From: Mycobacterium sp. ST-F2
GTDB lineage: Bacteria; Actinomycetota; Actinomycetes; Mycobacteriales; Mycobacteriaceae
Assembly (NCBI RefSeq): GCF_001905655.1
Contig: NZ_JMHT01000027.1
Coordinates: forward strand, 1-64,000
Length of the DNA stretch: 64,000 bases
Reading direction: 5' to 3'
Below are positions 19,798-29,524 of the stretch, in pieces (position 1 is the first letter of the stretch; the number at the start of each line of letters is the position of its first letter). Under the pieces are notes generated by a model. The model saw nothing but the letters and a program-made list of their open reading frames with translations, made no database searches and had not been told where the DNA came from. A program made the position numbers and the translations under genes.

Positions 19798-20208
19798 ATG
19801 CACACAACGCGACTTGCGGCGGCCTTCACGGCACTCGGGATCGGCGCCGGGATCACACTCGGCGCGGCTCCGATCGCGACGGCCGCCGACGCCCCCGATC
19901 AGGTGGCACTGACGGCCATCGACGACATCGCGGCGGGCAACTACGCCGCCGTCACCGCCAGGTTCGACCCGGAACTGCAGAAGCGGTTGTCCCCCAAGGC
20001 ATTACAGCAGGTGTGGGACGGTTACCAGCGCACGTTCGGGGCATTCCAGTCCCACGGCGGTCCCGAGGACACGCCCCGCGGCGACCTCACCGTCGTCAAC
20101 GTCCCGCTGCAGATGGACCGCATGCCCGGCCAGTTCCGGGTGAAGATTCACCCGGACGGCACCATCGCGGGCGTGTACTTCCTCAGGGAAGGCGTTCCGG
20201 TCCCCTGA
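19798..20208 (+). CDS. Secreted DUF3887-like protein
   Basis: 136 residues from ATG 19798, which has GGGGAGA at a good distance; the frame is open further upstream but without a site. A signal peptide (RLAAAFTALGIGAGITLG, cleavage after TAADA or nearby) precedes a small domain with IAAGNYAAVTARFDPELQKRL and a final VKIHPDGTIAGVYF strand pair. That pattern matches the DUF3887 fold, found in exported proteins and next to hydrolases. Function unknown. It is divergent from the oxygenase gene and convergent with adh, ending 3 bp from it. Confidence 0.65.
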   Translation: MHTTRLAAAFTALGIGAGITLGAAPIATAADAPDQVALTAIDDIAAGNYAAVTARFDPELQKRLSPKALQQVWDGYQRTFGAFQSHGGPEDTPRGDLTVVNVPLQMDRMPGQFRVKIHPDGTIAGVYFLREGVPVP

Positions 20209-20211
20209 TCG

Positions 20212-21255
20212 TCAGGGCTGCCGCGGGTCGATCAGGGTGACGCCGACGGGGCTCGCGGCGCCGAACTCGGGCAGCAGGCGCGCGCCTTCGGCCAGCCCCA
20301 CCACCCGCTCGACCAGTGCCTGTGGGCGCAGACTGCCTGCGGCGACCAGGTCGAGCATCTCGGGGTAGTCCGCGCTGGCCATGCCGTGCGAGCCCAAAAC
20401 ATCCAATTCCCAAGCGATTACCCGGTCCATGGGCACCTGCGGATGCCCGTCGACGTTGGGCAACAGTCCGACCTGAACGTGGCGCCCCTGCCGTCGCAAG
20501 CTGTGGATGGCGTCGGCACACGTCCCCGCCGTACCCACCGCGTCGACCGCGACGTGACTGCCACCGCCGGTCAGGTCATGCACCGTGGCAGGCACGCCAC
20601 CGCCGTTGGCGAGGACGGTCTCGGTGGCACCGAGGGTCCGCGCCAGCTCCAGGGCGGCCGGCGTGCGGTCGACGGCAATGACGTTGGCGCCGGCGGCAGC
20701 CGCCACCTGGACGGCACTGAGGCCCACGCCCCCGACGCCGATCACCGTGACCCACTCGCCGGGCTTGACGTCGGCGCGGGCCCGTAGTGCGCGGTAGGCG
20801 GTGGCGAACCGGCACCCCAGCGCCGCTGCCGCGGCGTCGTCGATATCTTCCGATACCGCAACAAGATTCGTGTCCGCGGCGTGCAGGGCCACATATTCGC
20901 CGAACGAGCCCCAATGGGTGAAACCCGGCTGAGTCTGATCGGGGCACACCTGGGCCTGCCCGGTAGTGCACCACTCACAGGTGCCACACCCGCACACGAA
21001 TGGCGTGGTGACCCGGTCACCGACCCGCCAGCGCCGGACGTCGGCACCGACCGCGACCACTTCGCCGACCAGTTCATGGCCGGGCACGTGCGGGAGTGCG
21101 ACGCCGTCGTCGTGGCCGGCCCAGGCGTGCCAGTCGCTGCGGCACAACCCCGTCGCGTGCACCTGCACCACCACACCGCCGGGCGACGGCGTCGGGTCCG
21201 GGACCGACCGGACGTCCACCGGCCCGCCGAACTGCTCGAAGATCACCGCACGCAT
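20212..21255 (-). CDS. Zinc-dependent alcohol dehydrogenase
   Basis: 347 residues, medium-chain dehydrogenase fold. Catalytic zinc ligands: Cys in GLCRSDWH and His-Glu in VPGHELVG. The structural zinc loop is CGCGTCEWC with a following QVC. The Rossmann motif is VIGVGGVGLSAVQVA. ATG 21255 begins MRAVIFEQFG, the family N-terminus, and lies 4 bp after the stop of the ABC ATPase gene, so the enzyme is the last gene of the peptide-transport operon. Substrate unknown. Confidence 0.9.
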   Translation of the reverse strand: MRAVIFEQFGGPVDVRSVPDPTPSPGGVVVQVHATGLCRSDWHAWAGHDDGVALPHVPGHELVGEVVAVGADVRRWRVGDRVTTPFVCGCGTCEWCTTGQAQVCPDQTQPGFTHWGSFGEYVALHAADTNLVAVSEDIDDAAAAALGCRFATAYRALRARADVKPGEWVTVIGVGGVGLSAVQVAAAAGANVIAVDRTPAALELARTLGATETVLANGGGVPATVHDLTGGGSHVAVDAVGTAGTCADAIHSLRRQGRHVQVGLLPNVDGHPQVPMDRVIAWELDVLGSHGMASADYPEMLDLVAAGSLRPQALVERVVGLAEGARLLPEFGAASPVGVTLIDPRQP

Positions 21256-21259
21256 CAAG

Positions 21260-22834
21260 TCATCGTCGCACGCCCGGACGCGCCGGAGGCACCGCAGCGA
21301 GCAACGCCCGGGTGTACTCATGCTCCGGGTGCGCGAACAGCTCTGCGGCAGAGCGGTATTCCACCGCTTCACCACCGCGCAGCACCAGGACGTCGTGACT
21401 CACCCGCTCGATCACCGCGAGGTCGTGGCCGATGAACAGGTAAGTCAGGCCACGCTCCTGCTGCAGCCGCGCCAGCAGATCCAGCACCGTGGCCTGCACC
21501 GACACGTCGAGCGACGCCGTGGCCTCGTCGAGGATCAGCAGCTCGGGCTGCAGTGCCAGCGCGCGGGCGATGTTGACGCGCTGCCGCTCACCGCCGGACA
21601 GTTCGTGGGGATAGCGCTGAGCGTAGGTCGACGGCAGCTCGACAGAATCGAGCAGTTGGGCCACCCGCGCCTGCCGGTCCTTGGCGCGCGGCAACGGCTC
21701 GGCGATCGAAACACCCACCGGGATACGGGGATTCAGCGATGAAAACGAGTCCTGGAACACCAGGCCGATGCGGCGACGCACGGCCTTGCGATCGCGGCGC
21801 CCGACCGCCAAGACATCGGTGCCGCCCAGCAGAGCCCGGCCACCGTCGGGTTTGACCAGACCGGTCAGCGCAGCGGCCACGGTCGACTTCCCCGACCCCG
21901 ACTCCCCCACCAGACCGAGCGTCGTCCCCCGCCGGATGCGGAACGACACGTCCTTCACCGCATGGACGACCAGCCGGCCCGTCGGTGTGGTGACGGGGAA
22001 CCGGACGTCCAGCCCCGAGACGTCGAGCAGCGGCTCGGTGTCGGGGACGTCGCGCAGCGGGTGCCCCAAAACCGTTCTGGCATCGAGTAATTCGCCGGTG
22101 TAGGACTGGCTCGGGGCCTCGAAGATCGTGTCGACGGGCGCCTGCTCGACGGTCTCCCCGCCGCGCAGCACCGTGACCGTGTCGGCGACCTCACCGATGA
22201 CCCCGAGGTCGTGACTGATCCAGACCACCGCGGTGCCGAACTCGCGCTGCAACTCCCGCACCAGGGCGATGATCTGCGCCTGGGTGGTGACGTCCAGCGC
22301 CGTCGTCGGCTCGTCGGCGATGAGCAGTTCCGGATCGCAGGCCAAGGCGATCGCGATCATCACCCGCTGGCGCTGCCCGCCGGAGAGTTGATGCGGATAG
22401 CTGCGCAGCCGCTGCCCCGGGTCCGGCAGCCCCACCGCATCCAACAGCTGCAGGGCTCGTGCCCGGGCCTGTCGACGGGTCAGATTCTTGTGCGTCGCAA
22501 GCGATTCGGTGATCTGTCGTTCCACCGTCAGGAGCGGGTTCAGTGACGTCCCCGGATCCTGGAAGACGAAGCCGATCCGTCCGCCGTGCACGCGGCGCAA
22601 CGTCCGCGCCGGGGCACCGACGAGTTCCTGTTGTCCGGCAAGGACACTCGATCCGGTGACGACCGCGCCGGGCGCGTCGAGCAGTCCGGTGGCGGCCAGC
22701 ACCGTCGTCGTCTTCCCGGAACCCGATTCGCCGACGATGCCGAGCGTCTGCTCGCGCTCGACCTCCAGCGAGACACCGCGCACGATCTCGCTGCGCCCGA
22801 TCCGCACACGTAGCTCATCGACGGCCAGGATCAC
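21260..22834 (-). CDS. Oligopeptide/dipeptide ABC transporter ATPase, two fused nucleotide-binding domains
   Basis: 524 residues with two complete ABC domains in one chain. First: Walker [10 protein letters not shown], signature LSGGQRQR, Walker [13 protein letters not shown]. Second, from about residue 270: [29 protein letters not shown]. The arrangement corresponds to a DppD-DppF or OppD-OppF fusion, as in mycobacterial Opp and Dpp systems. The GTG start overlaps the upstream permease stop by 4 nt. It powers import through the two permeases encoded upstream. Confidence 0.93.
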   Translation of the reverse strand: MILAVDELRVRIGRSEIVRGVSLEVEREQTLGIVGESGSGKTTTVLAATGLLDAPGAVVTGSSVLAGQQELVGAPARTLRRVHGGRIGFVFQDPGTSLNPLLTVERQITESLATHKNLTRRQARARALQLLDAVGLPDPGQRLRSYPHQLSGGQRQRVMIAIALACDPELLIADEPTTALDVTTQAQIIALVRELQREFGTAVVWISHDLGVIGEVADTVTVLRGGETVEQAPVDTIFEAPSQSYTGELLDARTVLGHPLRDVPDTEPLLDVSGLDVRFPVTTPTGRLVVHAVKDVSFRIRRGTTLGLVGESGSGKSTVAAALTGLVKPDGGRALLGGTDVLAVGRRDRKAVRRRIGLVFQDSFSSLNPRIPVGVSIAEPLPRAKDRQARVAQLLDSVELPSTYAQRYPHELSGGERQRVNIARALALQPELLILDEATASLDVSVQATVLDLLARLQQERGLTYLFIGHDLAVIERVSHDVLVLRGGEAVEYRSAAELFAHPEHEYTRALLAAVPPARPGVRR

Positions 22835-23670
22835 GAGCGCCTCCGCGCCTCGATCATGTTGCGCTGCTTGGGATCCAGGACGTCACGCAACCCGTCACCC
22901 AGCAGGTTGCAGGCCAGCACGATGACGACGATCGCCGCGCCGGGGAACACCGCCATCCACCAGGCCAGCGTGACGAAGCCCTGCGAGTCGAAGATCATGC
23001 GGCCCAGGGAGGGCTGCGGCGGCTGGATGCCGAGGCCCAGGAAGGACAGCGCGGCCTCGGACAGGATGGCGAACGCCAGCGACAGTGACGTCTGGACGAT
23101 GAGCGGTCCGGTGATATTGGGCAGGACGTGCCGGACCAGGATGTAGCCCGTGCCGGTGCCCATGGTGCGCGACACCGCGACGTAAGGCTCCTCCCGCACC
23201 GCCAGCGTGCTGGCCCGCGCCACCCGCGCGAAGATCGGCACGTAGACGACGCTGATCGCGGCAATGGTGGTGGCCAGGCCCGGCCCGAGCACCGCGACGA
23301 TCGCCATGGCCAGCAGCAGCACCGGGAACGCGAACATCACGTCGACGACCCGCATCACCACGGTGTCCACCCAGCCGCCGCGGTACCCGGCACCGAGACC
23401 CAGCGCGATGCCGACCACCGCCGCGCACGCCACGCTGACGACAGCGACCGTCATCGACGCCTGCAGCCCCGCCAGTACCCGGGACAGCACATCGCGTCCC
23501 AGTTCGTCGGTGCCGAACCAGTGCGCGCCGCTCGGCGGTCGCAATGCCTGCGGTACGTCCACGTCGTTGATGCCATACGGCACCAGCCAGGTGGCGCCGA
23601 CAGCGACGACGACGGCCACGACCACAACGGCGGCGCTGAGCACCGTGACGGGATTGCTGGGCAGTTTCAT
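22831..23670 (-). CDS. Peptide ABC transporter permease (DppC/OppC type)
   Basis: 279 residues. The first segment (TVLSAAVVVVAVVVAVGATW) is followed by the family's WFGTDELGRDVLSRVL signature, five further hydrophobic segments and a C-terminal EAALSFLGLGIQPPQPSLGRM. The cytosolic coupling loop is RASTLAVREEPYVAVSRTMG. It pairs with the DppB-type permease encoded just upstream and overlaps its neighbours by 4 nt on both sides. Confidence 0.93.
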   Translation of the reverse strand: MKLPSNPVTVLSAAVVVVAVVVAVGATWLVPYGINDVDVPQALRPPSGAHWFGTDELGRDVLSRVLAGLQASMTVAVVSVACAAVVGIALGLGAGYRGGWVDTVVMRVVDVMFAFPVLLLAMAIVAVLGPGLATTIAAISVVYVPIFARVARASTLAVREEPYVAVSRTMGTGTGYILVRHVLPNITGPLIVQTSLSLAFAILSEAALSFLGLGIQPPQPSLGRMIFDSQGFVTLAWWMAVFPGAAIVVIVLACNLLGDGLRDVLDPKQRNMIEARRRS

Positions 23671-24617
23671 GACAGCCGAATCCGTGGATCGACAAGGGCA
23701 TACAGCACATCAACCACCAGATTGACCGCCAGGAACAGGACCGCGATCAGCAGCACCGCGCCCTGGATGACGGGATAGTCGCGCGCGGCCACCGACAGGT
23801 AGACCAACCGCCCCAACCCCGGCCAGGCGAACACCACTTCGACGACGATGACGCCGCCGAGGATGGTCGCCAGCTGGATACCGGTGATGGTGAGGATCGG
23901 CACCAGGGCATTGCGGACGACGTGCCGCAGCGTGATGACCCGCGGCGGTAGGCCTTTCGAGCGCGCGGTTCTCACATAACCCATCGCGGACACCTCCAGC
24001 ACCGCTGAGCGCACGTAGCGCGTCATGATCGCCGCGGCCACCAGGCCCACGGTGACGCCCGGCAGGATCACGTGGCGCAGCCAGCCCGCCGGATCGTCGA
24101 ACAGCGGCCGGTAGCCCGATGTCGGCAACCAGCCCAATGTCGTGGAGAACAGCGAGATGAGCAGGATGCCCAGCCAGAAGTCCGGGACGGATACTCCGAA
24201 TTGGCTTGTCACCCGGACGATCACGTCACTGATCCGGCCCTCGTGCGTGGCGGCGTAGATCCCGGCGGGTAGGGCGATCACCAAAGCCAGCACGATCCCG
24301 ACGACGGCCAGCGAGACGGTGGCCGGCAACCGTTCGGCCAGCACCTGCGCCACGGGGTCGCCACTGCGGAAGCTGACACCGAGATTGCCCGTCGCGGCAT
24401 GGCCGAGGTAGCTGACGAATTGGGCGGGCAGTGGCCGATCCAGACCACTTGCGTGGCGCAGGGCGTCGTACGCCTCGGGCGTGTACCGCGTCCCCAAGGC
24501 GATGCGCACCGGGTCACCGGGGACCAGATGGGCCAGGGCGAACACCACGATGAGTACGCCCACCAGGACCACCAGTGAGTAGACGAGCCGGCGGGCCAGG
24601 AACCGCAGGATGATCAT
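23667..24617 (-). CDS. Peptide ABC transporter permease (DppB/OppB type)
   Basis: 316 residues. N-terminal FLARRLVYSLVVLVGVLIVVFAL, the LVPGDPVRIALG motif after it, and the coupling segment YVRTARSKGLPPRVITLRH are characteristic of DppB/OppB. Six transmembrane segments are apparent. It overlaps the substrate-binding lipoprotein gene and the DppC-type gene by 4 nt each. Confidence 0.93.
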   Translation of the reverse strand: MIILRFLARRLVYSLVVLVGVLIVVFALAHLVPGDPVRIALGTRYTPEAYDALRHASGLDRPLPAQFVSYLGHAATGNLGVSFRSGDPVAQVLAERLPATVSLAVVGIVLALVIALPAGIYAATHEGRISDVIVRVTSQFGVSVPDFWLGILLISLFSTTLGWLPTSGYRPLFDDPAGWLRHVILPGVTVGLVAAAIMTRYVRSAVLEVSAMGYVRTARSKGLPPRVITLRHVVRNALVPILTITGIQLATILGGVIVVEVVFAWPGLGRLVYLSVAARDYPVIQGAVLLIAVLFLAVNLVVDVLYALVDPRIRLS

Positions 24618-26131
24618 GGCCGGCCACCGCCGAGCACCGCGTCCCGGAACCGAATTGCCTTGTCGCGCCGCGCCTCATACCCCGTGAGCTTCGGCGACCA
24701 CGCCTGCACCACCGCGGGGTTGTACAGGTAGAGATAGCTGACCTGATCGGCGATGAGCGTCGCGGCCTGCGCGTAATCCTGGTGTCGCACTTGCTGATCC
24801 GTCTCCGTGCGGCCGGCGTCCAGCAGCGCGTCGACGCGCGGGTCGGAGAACTTCTGGGCGTTACTGGCTCCGCCGGTGTGGTGCTGCGCGTAGTAGAAAT
24901 CGTCGGGATCGATGTTGCCGAGCCAGCCCATCATCAACATGTCGAAGTGTCCGTTGTGCTGTTCGTCGAGCCAGGTGGCGAAGTCGACGGTCCGGATGGT
25001 GACCCGGATACCCAACGGCGCAAGGTTGTCGGCGATCACCTGGGCGGCCGTGACGGTCTGCGGGTACTCACTGGTGACCAGCAGATCCATGGCGGCCGGG
25101 GCGGCACCGGCCTGCGCCAGCAGTCGACCGGCCTCGCCGATGTCGTAGCGGTACCGGTCATACGGCGTGTACCACGGGTTGCCCTGCGGAATGGCGAGTT
25201 GATTGGCCTGCGCCGCGCCGTAACTGGTCGCCTGCACGATGGAGGCCCGGTCGATGGCGTACGCGATGGCCTGCCGCACCCGCACGTCCTGCCACTGCGG
25301 CCGGGCCTGGTTGAGGGCCAGGTACCAGTAGTCGTTGCTCGGCGTCACCGCGAGGTGGATCGAATCGTCGCCCCGCAGCCCCGCCACCCGCTGCGGGGGC
25401 ACCGTGTCGGTCCAGTCGATTTCGCCGGCCTGCAGCGCCGACAGCGCCGTCGACGGTTCGCTGATGAAGCGGAACGTCACGCCCGGAATCCGCGGGGCAC
25501 CGGCCCAGTACCGCGGATTTGCGCGCAGCGTGATTGCATCGCCGCTGCGCTGGTTCACGAAGGCGAACGGCCCGGTGCCGATCGGGTGGCTCGCGATCTG
25601 CCCGTCCTCGACGTTGCGGCGCTGCACGATGGCCATGCCCTTGAACCCGCCGAGATTGGTCAGCAGGTTCGGCGTGGGGTGCGCGACGGTGATCCGGACC
25701 GTGTGGTCGTCGGTGGCGGTGACGCCGGTGACGGCGCTGAACTTGTCGGCATTGGCCAGCTTGCCGTCGATGATGCGCCGGTACGAGTAGACGACGTCGG
25801 ACGCGGTGAGCGGGCTGCCGTCGTGGAACGTCACCCCGGGCCGCAAATGGAACGTCCAGGTCAGCTGATCGGGCGCGACGTCCCACGATTGAGCCAGCGC
25901 CGGCCGCATGGTGAGCGCGGCGTCAGGTTCCACCAGGGTGTCGAAGACGTTCTCCAGCACTTCGAACGAGAAGTACGCGCTGGTCTTCTGCGGGTCGAGC
26001 TGGTCGGGTTCGCCCGAGATGGCAGCAATCAGATAGCCCGCGTCCCGGCCCAGATCGACGCGCTGGGCAGGCGAACAAGCCGCTGCAAGAAGGACAGAAA
26101 TGACAGCGAGCACGGCCGCAACCAGTCGCAT
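24614..26131 (-). CDS. Peptide ABC transporter substrate-binding lipoprotein
   Basis: 505 residues from ATG 26131, with GGAAG at 8 nt; a GTG at 26140 is the alternative but that site would touch it. The signal peptide ends in the lipobox LAAACS. The SBP_bac_5 fold follows (GEPDQLDPQKT; PALAQSWDVAPDQLTWTFHL; HDGSPLTASDVVYSYRR). It captures peptides or related solutes and delivers them to the permeases. First gene of the five-gene operon running to 20212. A hairpin-forming GGTGTG/CACACC pair at 26203-26220 lies upstream. Confidence 0.93.
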   Translation of the reverse strand: MRLVAAVLAVISVLLAAACSPAQRVDLGRDAGYLIAAISGEPDQLDPQKTSAYFSFEVLENVFDTLVEPDAALTMRPALAQSWDVAPDQLTWTFHLRPGVTFHDGSPLTASDVVYSYRRIIDGKLANADKFSAVTGVTATDDHTVRITVAHPTPNLLTNLGGFKGMAIVQRRNVEDGQIASHPIGTGPFAFVNQRSGDAITLRANPRYWAGAPRIPGVTFRFISEPSTALSALQAGEIDWTDTVPPQRVAGLRGDDSIHLAVTPSNDYWYLALNQARPQWQDVRVRQAIAYAIDRASIVQATSYGAAQANQLAIPQGNPWYTPYDRYRYDIGEAGRLLAQAGAAPAAMDLLVTSEYPQTVTAAQVIADNLAPLGIRVTIRTVDFATWLDEQHNGHFDMLMMGWLGNIDPDDFYYAQHHTGGASNAQKFSDPRVDALLDAGRTETDQQVRHQDYAQAATLIADQVSYLYLYNPAVVQAWSPKLTGYEARRDKAIRFRDAVLGGGRP

Positions 26132-26268
26132 GTCCGTCACTTCCGGGCCGGGGCCGGCATGCGGTGGGAGGCCGGCGCACTCCTGCAGTGGCTGTACCCA
26201 GCGGTGTGCCGGTTCACACCTGGCATCGATATGTGCAGTTCAGGGTGCAGACAGGTAACCCACTGAGC

Positions 26269-26303
26269 TACGATGCCGGGCGGACGTTTTCTTCCTAACG
26301 TCC
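26269..26303 (+). promoter_or_regulatory. cspA promoter with 5'-terminal mRNA hairpin
   Basis: TACGAT at 26269-26274 is a good -10 and puts the mRNA start near 26281. A hairpin begins there: GGACGTT (26282-26288) pairs with AACGTCC (26297-26303) around TTCTTCCT. The resulting leader is about 47 nt. Confidence 0.5.
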
Positions 26304-26328
26304 TGCTCTACATGAGAGAAGTTGGTAT

Positions 26329-26532
26329 ATGCCACAGGGAACTGTGAAATGGTTCAACAGTGAGAAGGGCTTCGGCTTCATCACTCCGGACGACGGCAGC
26401 AAGGATCTGTTCGTCCACTACTCGGAGATCCGTAGCAACGGATTCCGCACCCTCGACGAGGGCCAGCGCGTGGAGTTCGAGGTCGGTCAGGGCAGCAAGG
26501 GCCCCGCTGCGACCGGAGTCACCGCGATCTAA
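26329..26532 (+). CDS. Cold-shock protein, CspA family
   Basis: 67 residues, a single OB-fold cold-shock domain with both RNA-binding motifs: KGFGFI (RNP1) and LFVHYSEI (RNP2). The sequence [18 protein letters not shown] is close to mycobacterial CspA. It binds single-stranded RNA or DNA and acts as an RNA chaperone. Monocistronic, with its own promoter hairpin and terminator. Confidence 0.96.
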   Translation: MPQGTVKWFNSEKGFGFITPDDGSKDLFVHYSEIRSNGFRTLDEGQRVEFEVGQGSKGPAATGVTAI

Positions 26533-26550
26533 CTGAGCCCCCAAAGCTCA

Positions 26551-26594
26551 GTGGGCTGGTGCGGAACGCTTCGCACCAGCCCACAAATCTTTCT
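26551..26594 (+). terminator. Terminator after cspA
   Basis: GTGGGCTGGTGCG (26551-26563) and CGCACCAGCCCAC (26572-26584) form a perfect 13-bp stem with an 8-nt loop, followed by the moderately T-rich AAATCTTTCT. Confidence 0.85.
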
Positions 26595-26654
26595 CCACAC
26601 TGTCGACGGATGCTCAGGCTTCTGACCTGGGCATTCGTACGGCGGCGTGCCGGC

Positions 26655-27344
26655 TCACAGCCAGCCGAGCGCACGCGCGCCGTTATGGAGCACCATCGCG
26701 CCGATGACGACCATGATCACGGCCATCAACGCGGCGTTGTTCGTCTCCATCCAATCCTTGAGCCGCCTCATCGTGTCGTCCAACCGGGCACCGGCAGCCG
26801 CGTAGGCCAGCGTCGGAATCGCCACCGTCGACGCCGCGACGATGACGAAGAACGCCGCGGCCAGCCAGTCACCCTCGAGCCCGAGCCCTGCGGTCCCGAT
26901 CGCCAACCCTGCCGGCACGCAGATCAAGATGACGTCCGGGCGCACCAGCACGAGCGCCGTGCCCATCACTGCCGCACGCGCCGGGGTGACGGTCGCAACC
27001 TTCTTCATCCAGCCGGGCGAATCGGTGCTGCTGTGCCGGGTGAACCAGCGATAGATGCCGAAGACGATGAGCGCGGCACCCAGCACCACCCGCAGCCACG
27101 ACGCCCACTCCGGTGGCTCCTTGTGGCCGTGGTGCGCGCCGCTCAGCGAATGCGACAACTGAACGCACACCGCGATCACCGCGGCGAGGCCGACCGTCCA
27201 GCCGGCGAGGAACGCCAGGCCCGTGGGCCGGGGCCGCGACGCCTGCAGGACCAACACCGCAGGGATGACGGTGATCGGCGACAGGGCGACCACCAGCCCG
27301 AGCGGAACGAGCCCGGTCAAAACGGTGCCCCAGCTTCCAGTCAT
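26655..27344 (-). CDS. GAP (SfLAP) family membrane protein
   Basis: 229 residues with six hydrophobic segments, beginning VLTGLVPLGLVVALSPITVIPAVLVL. That N-terminal half, with ALSPITVIP, is characteristic of the GAP family named after the Gap protein needed to export glycopeptidolipids in M. smegmatis. A short loop rich in His/Lys (GAHHGHKEPPEW) follows segment three. ATG 27344 is preferred over a TTG at 27353. It lies 14 bp downstream of the Prim-PolC gene and may be co-transcribed with it. No glycopeptidolipid genes are recognised nearby, so its cargo is unknown. Confidence 0.75.
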   Translation of the reverse strand: MTGSWGTVLTGLVPLGLVVALSPITVIPAVLVLQASRPRPTGLAFLAGWTVGLAAVIAVCVQLSHSLSGAHHGHKEPPEWASWLRVVLGAALIVFGIYRWFTRHSSTDSPGWMKKVATVTPARAAVMGTALVLVRPDVILICVPAGLAIGTAGLGLEGDWLAAAFFVIVAASTVAIPTLAYAAAGARLDDTMRRLKDWMETNNAALMAVIMVVIGAMVLHNGARALGWL

Positions 27345-27358
27345 GGGCAGCAATCTAC

Positions 27359-28396
27359 CTAGTCGTCGGCGTGCTGCCCCTTCAAATCGCGGTCCTTGCT
27401 CGGTTGCACCCGCTTCGGCTCACCCGGCATCTTCGGATAGTTCGGTGGATACGGCAGATCCCCGAGCCCGCGGTCCTCGTCGGCCTGCACCATCTCGAGC
27501 AGCGGCTCCAGGGAGTGTGCGACGTCGTCGATGCCGGCCCACGGATCATCGCGCTGCGCAAGCAGATTCGGCACGGTGGCCATGGTGTAGTCGTCGGGAT
27601 CGGCGTCGGCGAGCTCGGCCCAGGACAGTGGTGTCGACACCGTGGCGATCGGCGTCTTGCGCACCGAGTACGCCGAGGCGAAGGTCCGGTCGCGCGCGTT
27701 CTGGTTGTAGTCGATGAACAACCGCCGGCCGCGTTCTTCCTTCCACCACGACGTCGTCACCGCGTCGGGTGCGCGCCGTTCCACTTCCCGCGCCAGCGCG
27801 ATGCCGGCGCGACGCACCGCGATGAAGTCCCACTCCGGTTTGATCCGGACGAACACGTGCACACCCCGACCGCCGGAGGTCTTGGGGTAGCCGGTCAGGC
27901 CGAGTTCGTCGAGAATCGGTTTCAATACGCCCGTCGCAATCTCCCGCGCCTCCGCGAAACCGGTGCCCGGCTGCGGATCCAGGTCGATGCGCAGCTCGTC
28001 GGGGTGCTCGACGTCCGGGCAGCGCACCTGCCACGGATGCAGCGTGATAGTGCCCATCTGCGCGGCCCAGATGATGGCCGACGGGTGCGTCACCTTGAGC
28101 GCGTCGGCGGTACGCCCCGACGGGAACGTCACCGTGCAGGTCTTCAGATAGTCGGGATGCTTTACGGGAACGCGCTTTTGGTAGATCTCCTCACCCTCGA
28201 TGCCGTCGGGGAAGCGTTGCAGGTGGGTCGGCCGGTCCCGCAGCAAGGTCACCATGCGGTCGGCGACTGACAGGTAGTAGTCGACCATCGTGCGTTTGGT
28301 GCCCTTGCTGCCCAGCTGCGGAAAGTACACCTTGTCGGGGTTGGTGAACCGGACCGCGACGCCGTCGACGTCGAGTTCTTCTGCGGCACTTGCCAT
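27359..28396 (-). CDS. Prim-PolC, LigD-polymerase-type DNA primase-polymerase
   Basis: 345 residues, a stand-alone archaeo-eukaryotic-primase domain of the LigD polymerase family. The metal-binding acidic pair is in LRIDLDPQPG, the nucleotide-binding loop in SGGRGVHVFVRI, and the third catalytic Asp in LFIDYNQNARDRT. Orthologue of Rv3730c / Prim-PolC, which fills short gaps in excision repair and works with LigC. Its ATG shares one base with the ligC stop (TGATG), so the two are translationally coupled. Confidence 0.9.
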   Translation of the reverse strand: MASAAEELDVDGVAVRFTNPDKVYFPQLGSKGTKRTMVDYYLSVADRMVTLLRDRPTHLQRFPDGIEGEEIYQKRVPVKHPDYLKTCTVTFPSGRTADALKVTHPSAIIWAAQMGTITLHPWQVRCPDVEHPDELRIDLDPQPGTGFAEAREIATGVLKPILDELGLTGYPKTSGGRGVHVFVRIKPEWDFIAVRRAGIALAREVERRAPDAVTTSWWKEERGRRLFIDYNQNARDRTFASAYSVRKTPIATVSTPLSWAELADADPDDYTMATVPNLLAQRDDPWAGIDDVAHSLEPLLEMVQADEDRGLGDLPYPPNYPKMPGEPKRVQPSKDRDLKGQHADD

Positions 28397-29478
28397 CAGT
28401 TCTTCTCCAGGACGTCGTACAAGTCATAGTTCAGCGGCACATCGAGCTGCTCGAAGGTGCAGCTCTCCGGATCCCGGTCCGGGCGCCAGCGCCGGAACTT
28501 CACCGTGTGCCGGAATCGCCTGCCGGCTCGGCCCTTTCCCGTCGCTGCGCTCGCCTGGTCTGTATTTCCCTCCATCTGGTCGTATGCCACCTCACATACC
28601 CGCTCCGGACGGATCGGAATCCAGGTCTTGTCGGCCGCCGAGTTCCACCGGCTCGGTTCACCGTCCTGAGCGTCACCGGTGCGCAGTGGCTCCAATTCGG
28701 CCAGCAACGCGATGCGGTCCTTGACGGTGAATGACGCTGCGCCACCGACCATGTGGAGATTGCCTTCGTCGGTGTAGAGGCCCAGGAGAATCGACCCGAT
28801 ACCCTCACCGCTCTTGTGGATGCGATAGCCGATGGCCACGCAGTCCGCATCGCGGGCGTGCTTGACCTTGACCATCTCGCGCTTGCCCGGCAGGTAGGCG
28901 CCGTCGAGGCGTTTGGCGATCACGCCGTCGAGCCCCGCGCCCTCGAAGGTCGTCAGCCAGTGCGCGCCCATTTCGGGGTCTTCGGTGGTCCGGGTGACGT
29001 GGCACCACTGCTTTTCCTTCACCAGGTCCTGCAGTACGGCGCGGCGGACCCGGAACGGCTCGGCCAGCAGGCTGCGGTCGCCGTCGGCCAGCGCGTCGAA
29101 CCCGATGAAGTGCGCCGGGGTCTGTTCCGCCAGCATCTGCACCCGGCTGGCCGCGGGATGGATGCGCTGGCTCAGCGACTCCCAATCCAGCCGGATCCGC
29201 CCGTTGATCTCGCGCGGCACCACCACCTCGCCGTCGAGCACGCAGCGCGGTGCGATCTCGTCCCGCAGCGCCGCGAGCAGTTCCGGAAAGTACCGGCCCA
29301 ACTCTTTACCGTTGCGCGACTGCAGCACCACCTCGTCGCCGTCCCTGAACACCAGGGCCCGGAATCCGTCCCATTTGGGCTCGTAGGACCAAAGCCCTGC
29401 CTCGTCCGGCACTTTCACGGCGGCCTTGGCCAACATCGGGTCTATCGGTGGCTGCACGGGTAGGTCCACGGTTTCCAT
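28396..29478 (-). CDS. ligC: ATP-dependent DNA ligase LigC
   Basis: 360 residues. The adenylated lysine is in motif I EPKWDGFR (residue ~36). Other nucleotidyltransferase motifs are RNGKEL, LDGEVV, FIGFDAL, GLDGVIAKR and VKVKHARDADCVAIG. A C-terminal OB domain (VKFRRWRPDRDPESCTFEQ) completes the two-domain ligase. LigC seals nicks in mycobacterial base-excision repair and backup end joining. ATG 29478 gives METVDLPVQPP; a TTG two codons upstream is possible. Confidence 0.93.
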   Translation of the reverse strand: METVDLPVQPPIDPMLAKAAVKVPDEAGLWSYEPKWDGFRALVFRDGDEVVLQSRNGKELGRYFPELLAALRDEIAPRCVLDGEVVVPREINGRIRLDWESLSQRIHPAASRVQMLAEQTPAHFIGFDALADGDRSLLAEPFRVRRAVLQDLVKEKQWCHVTRTTEDPEMGAHWLTTFEGAGLDGVIAKRLDGAYLPGKREMVKVKHARDADCVAIGYRIHKSGEGIGSILLGLYTDEGNLHMVGGAASFTVKDRIALLAELEPLRTGDAQDGEPSRWNSAADKTWIPIRPERVCEVAYDQMEGNTDQASAATGKGRAGRRFRHTVKFRRWRPDRDPESCTFEQLDVPLNYDLYDVLEKN

Positions 29479-29524
29479 ACTCAACTAGACCGACGCGGAC
29501 GGGCAATCTCATCGCCCGGCGCGT

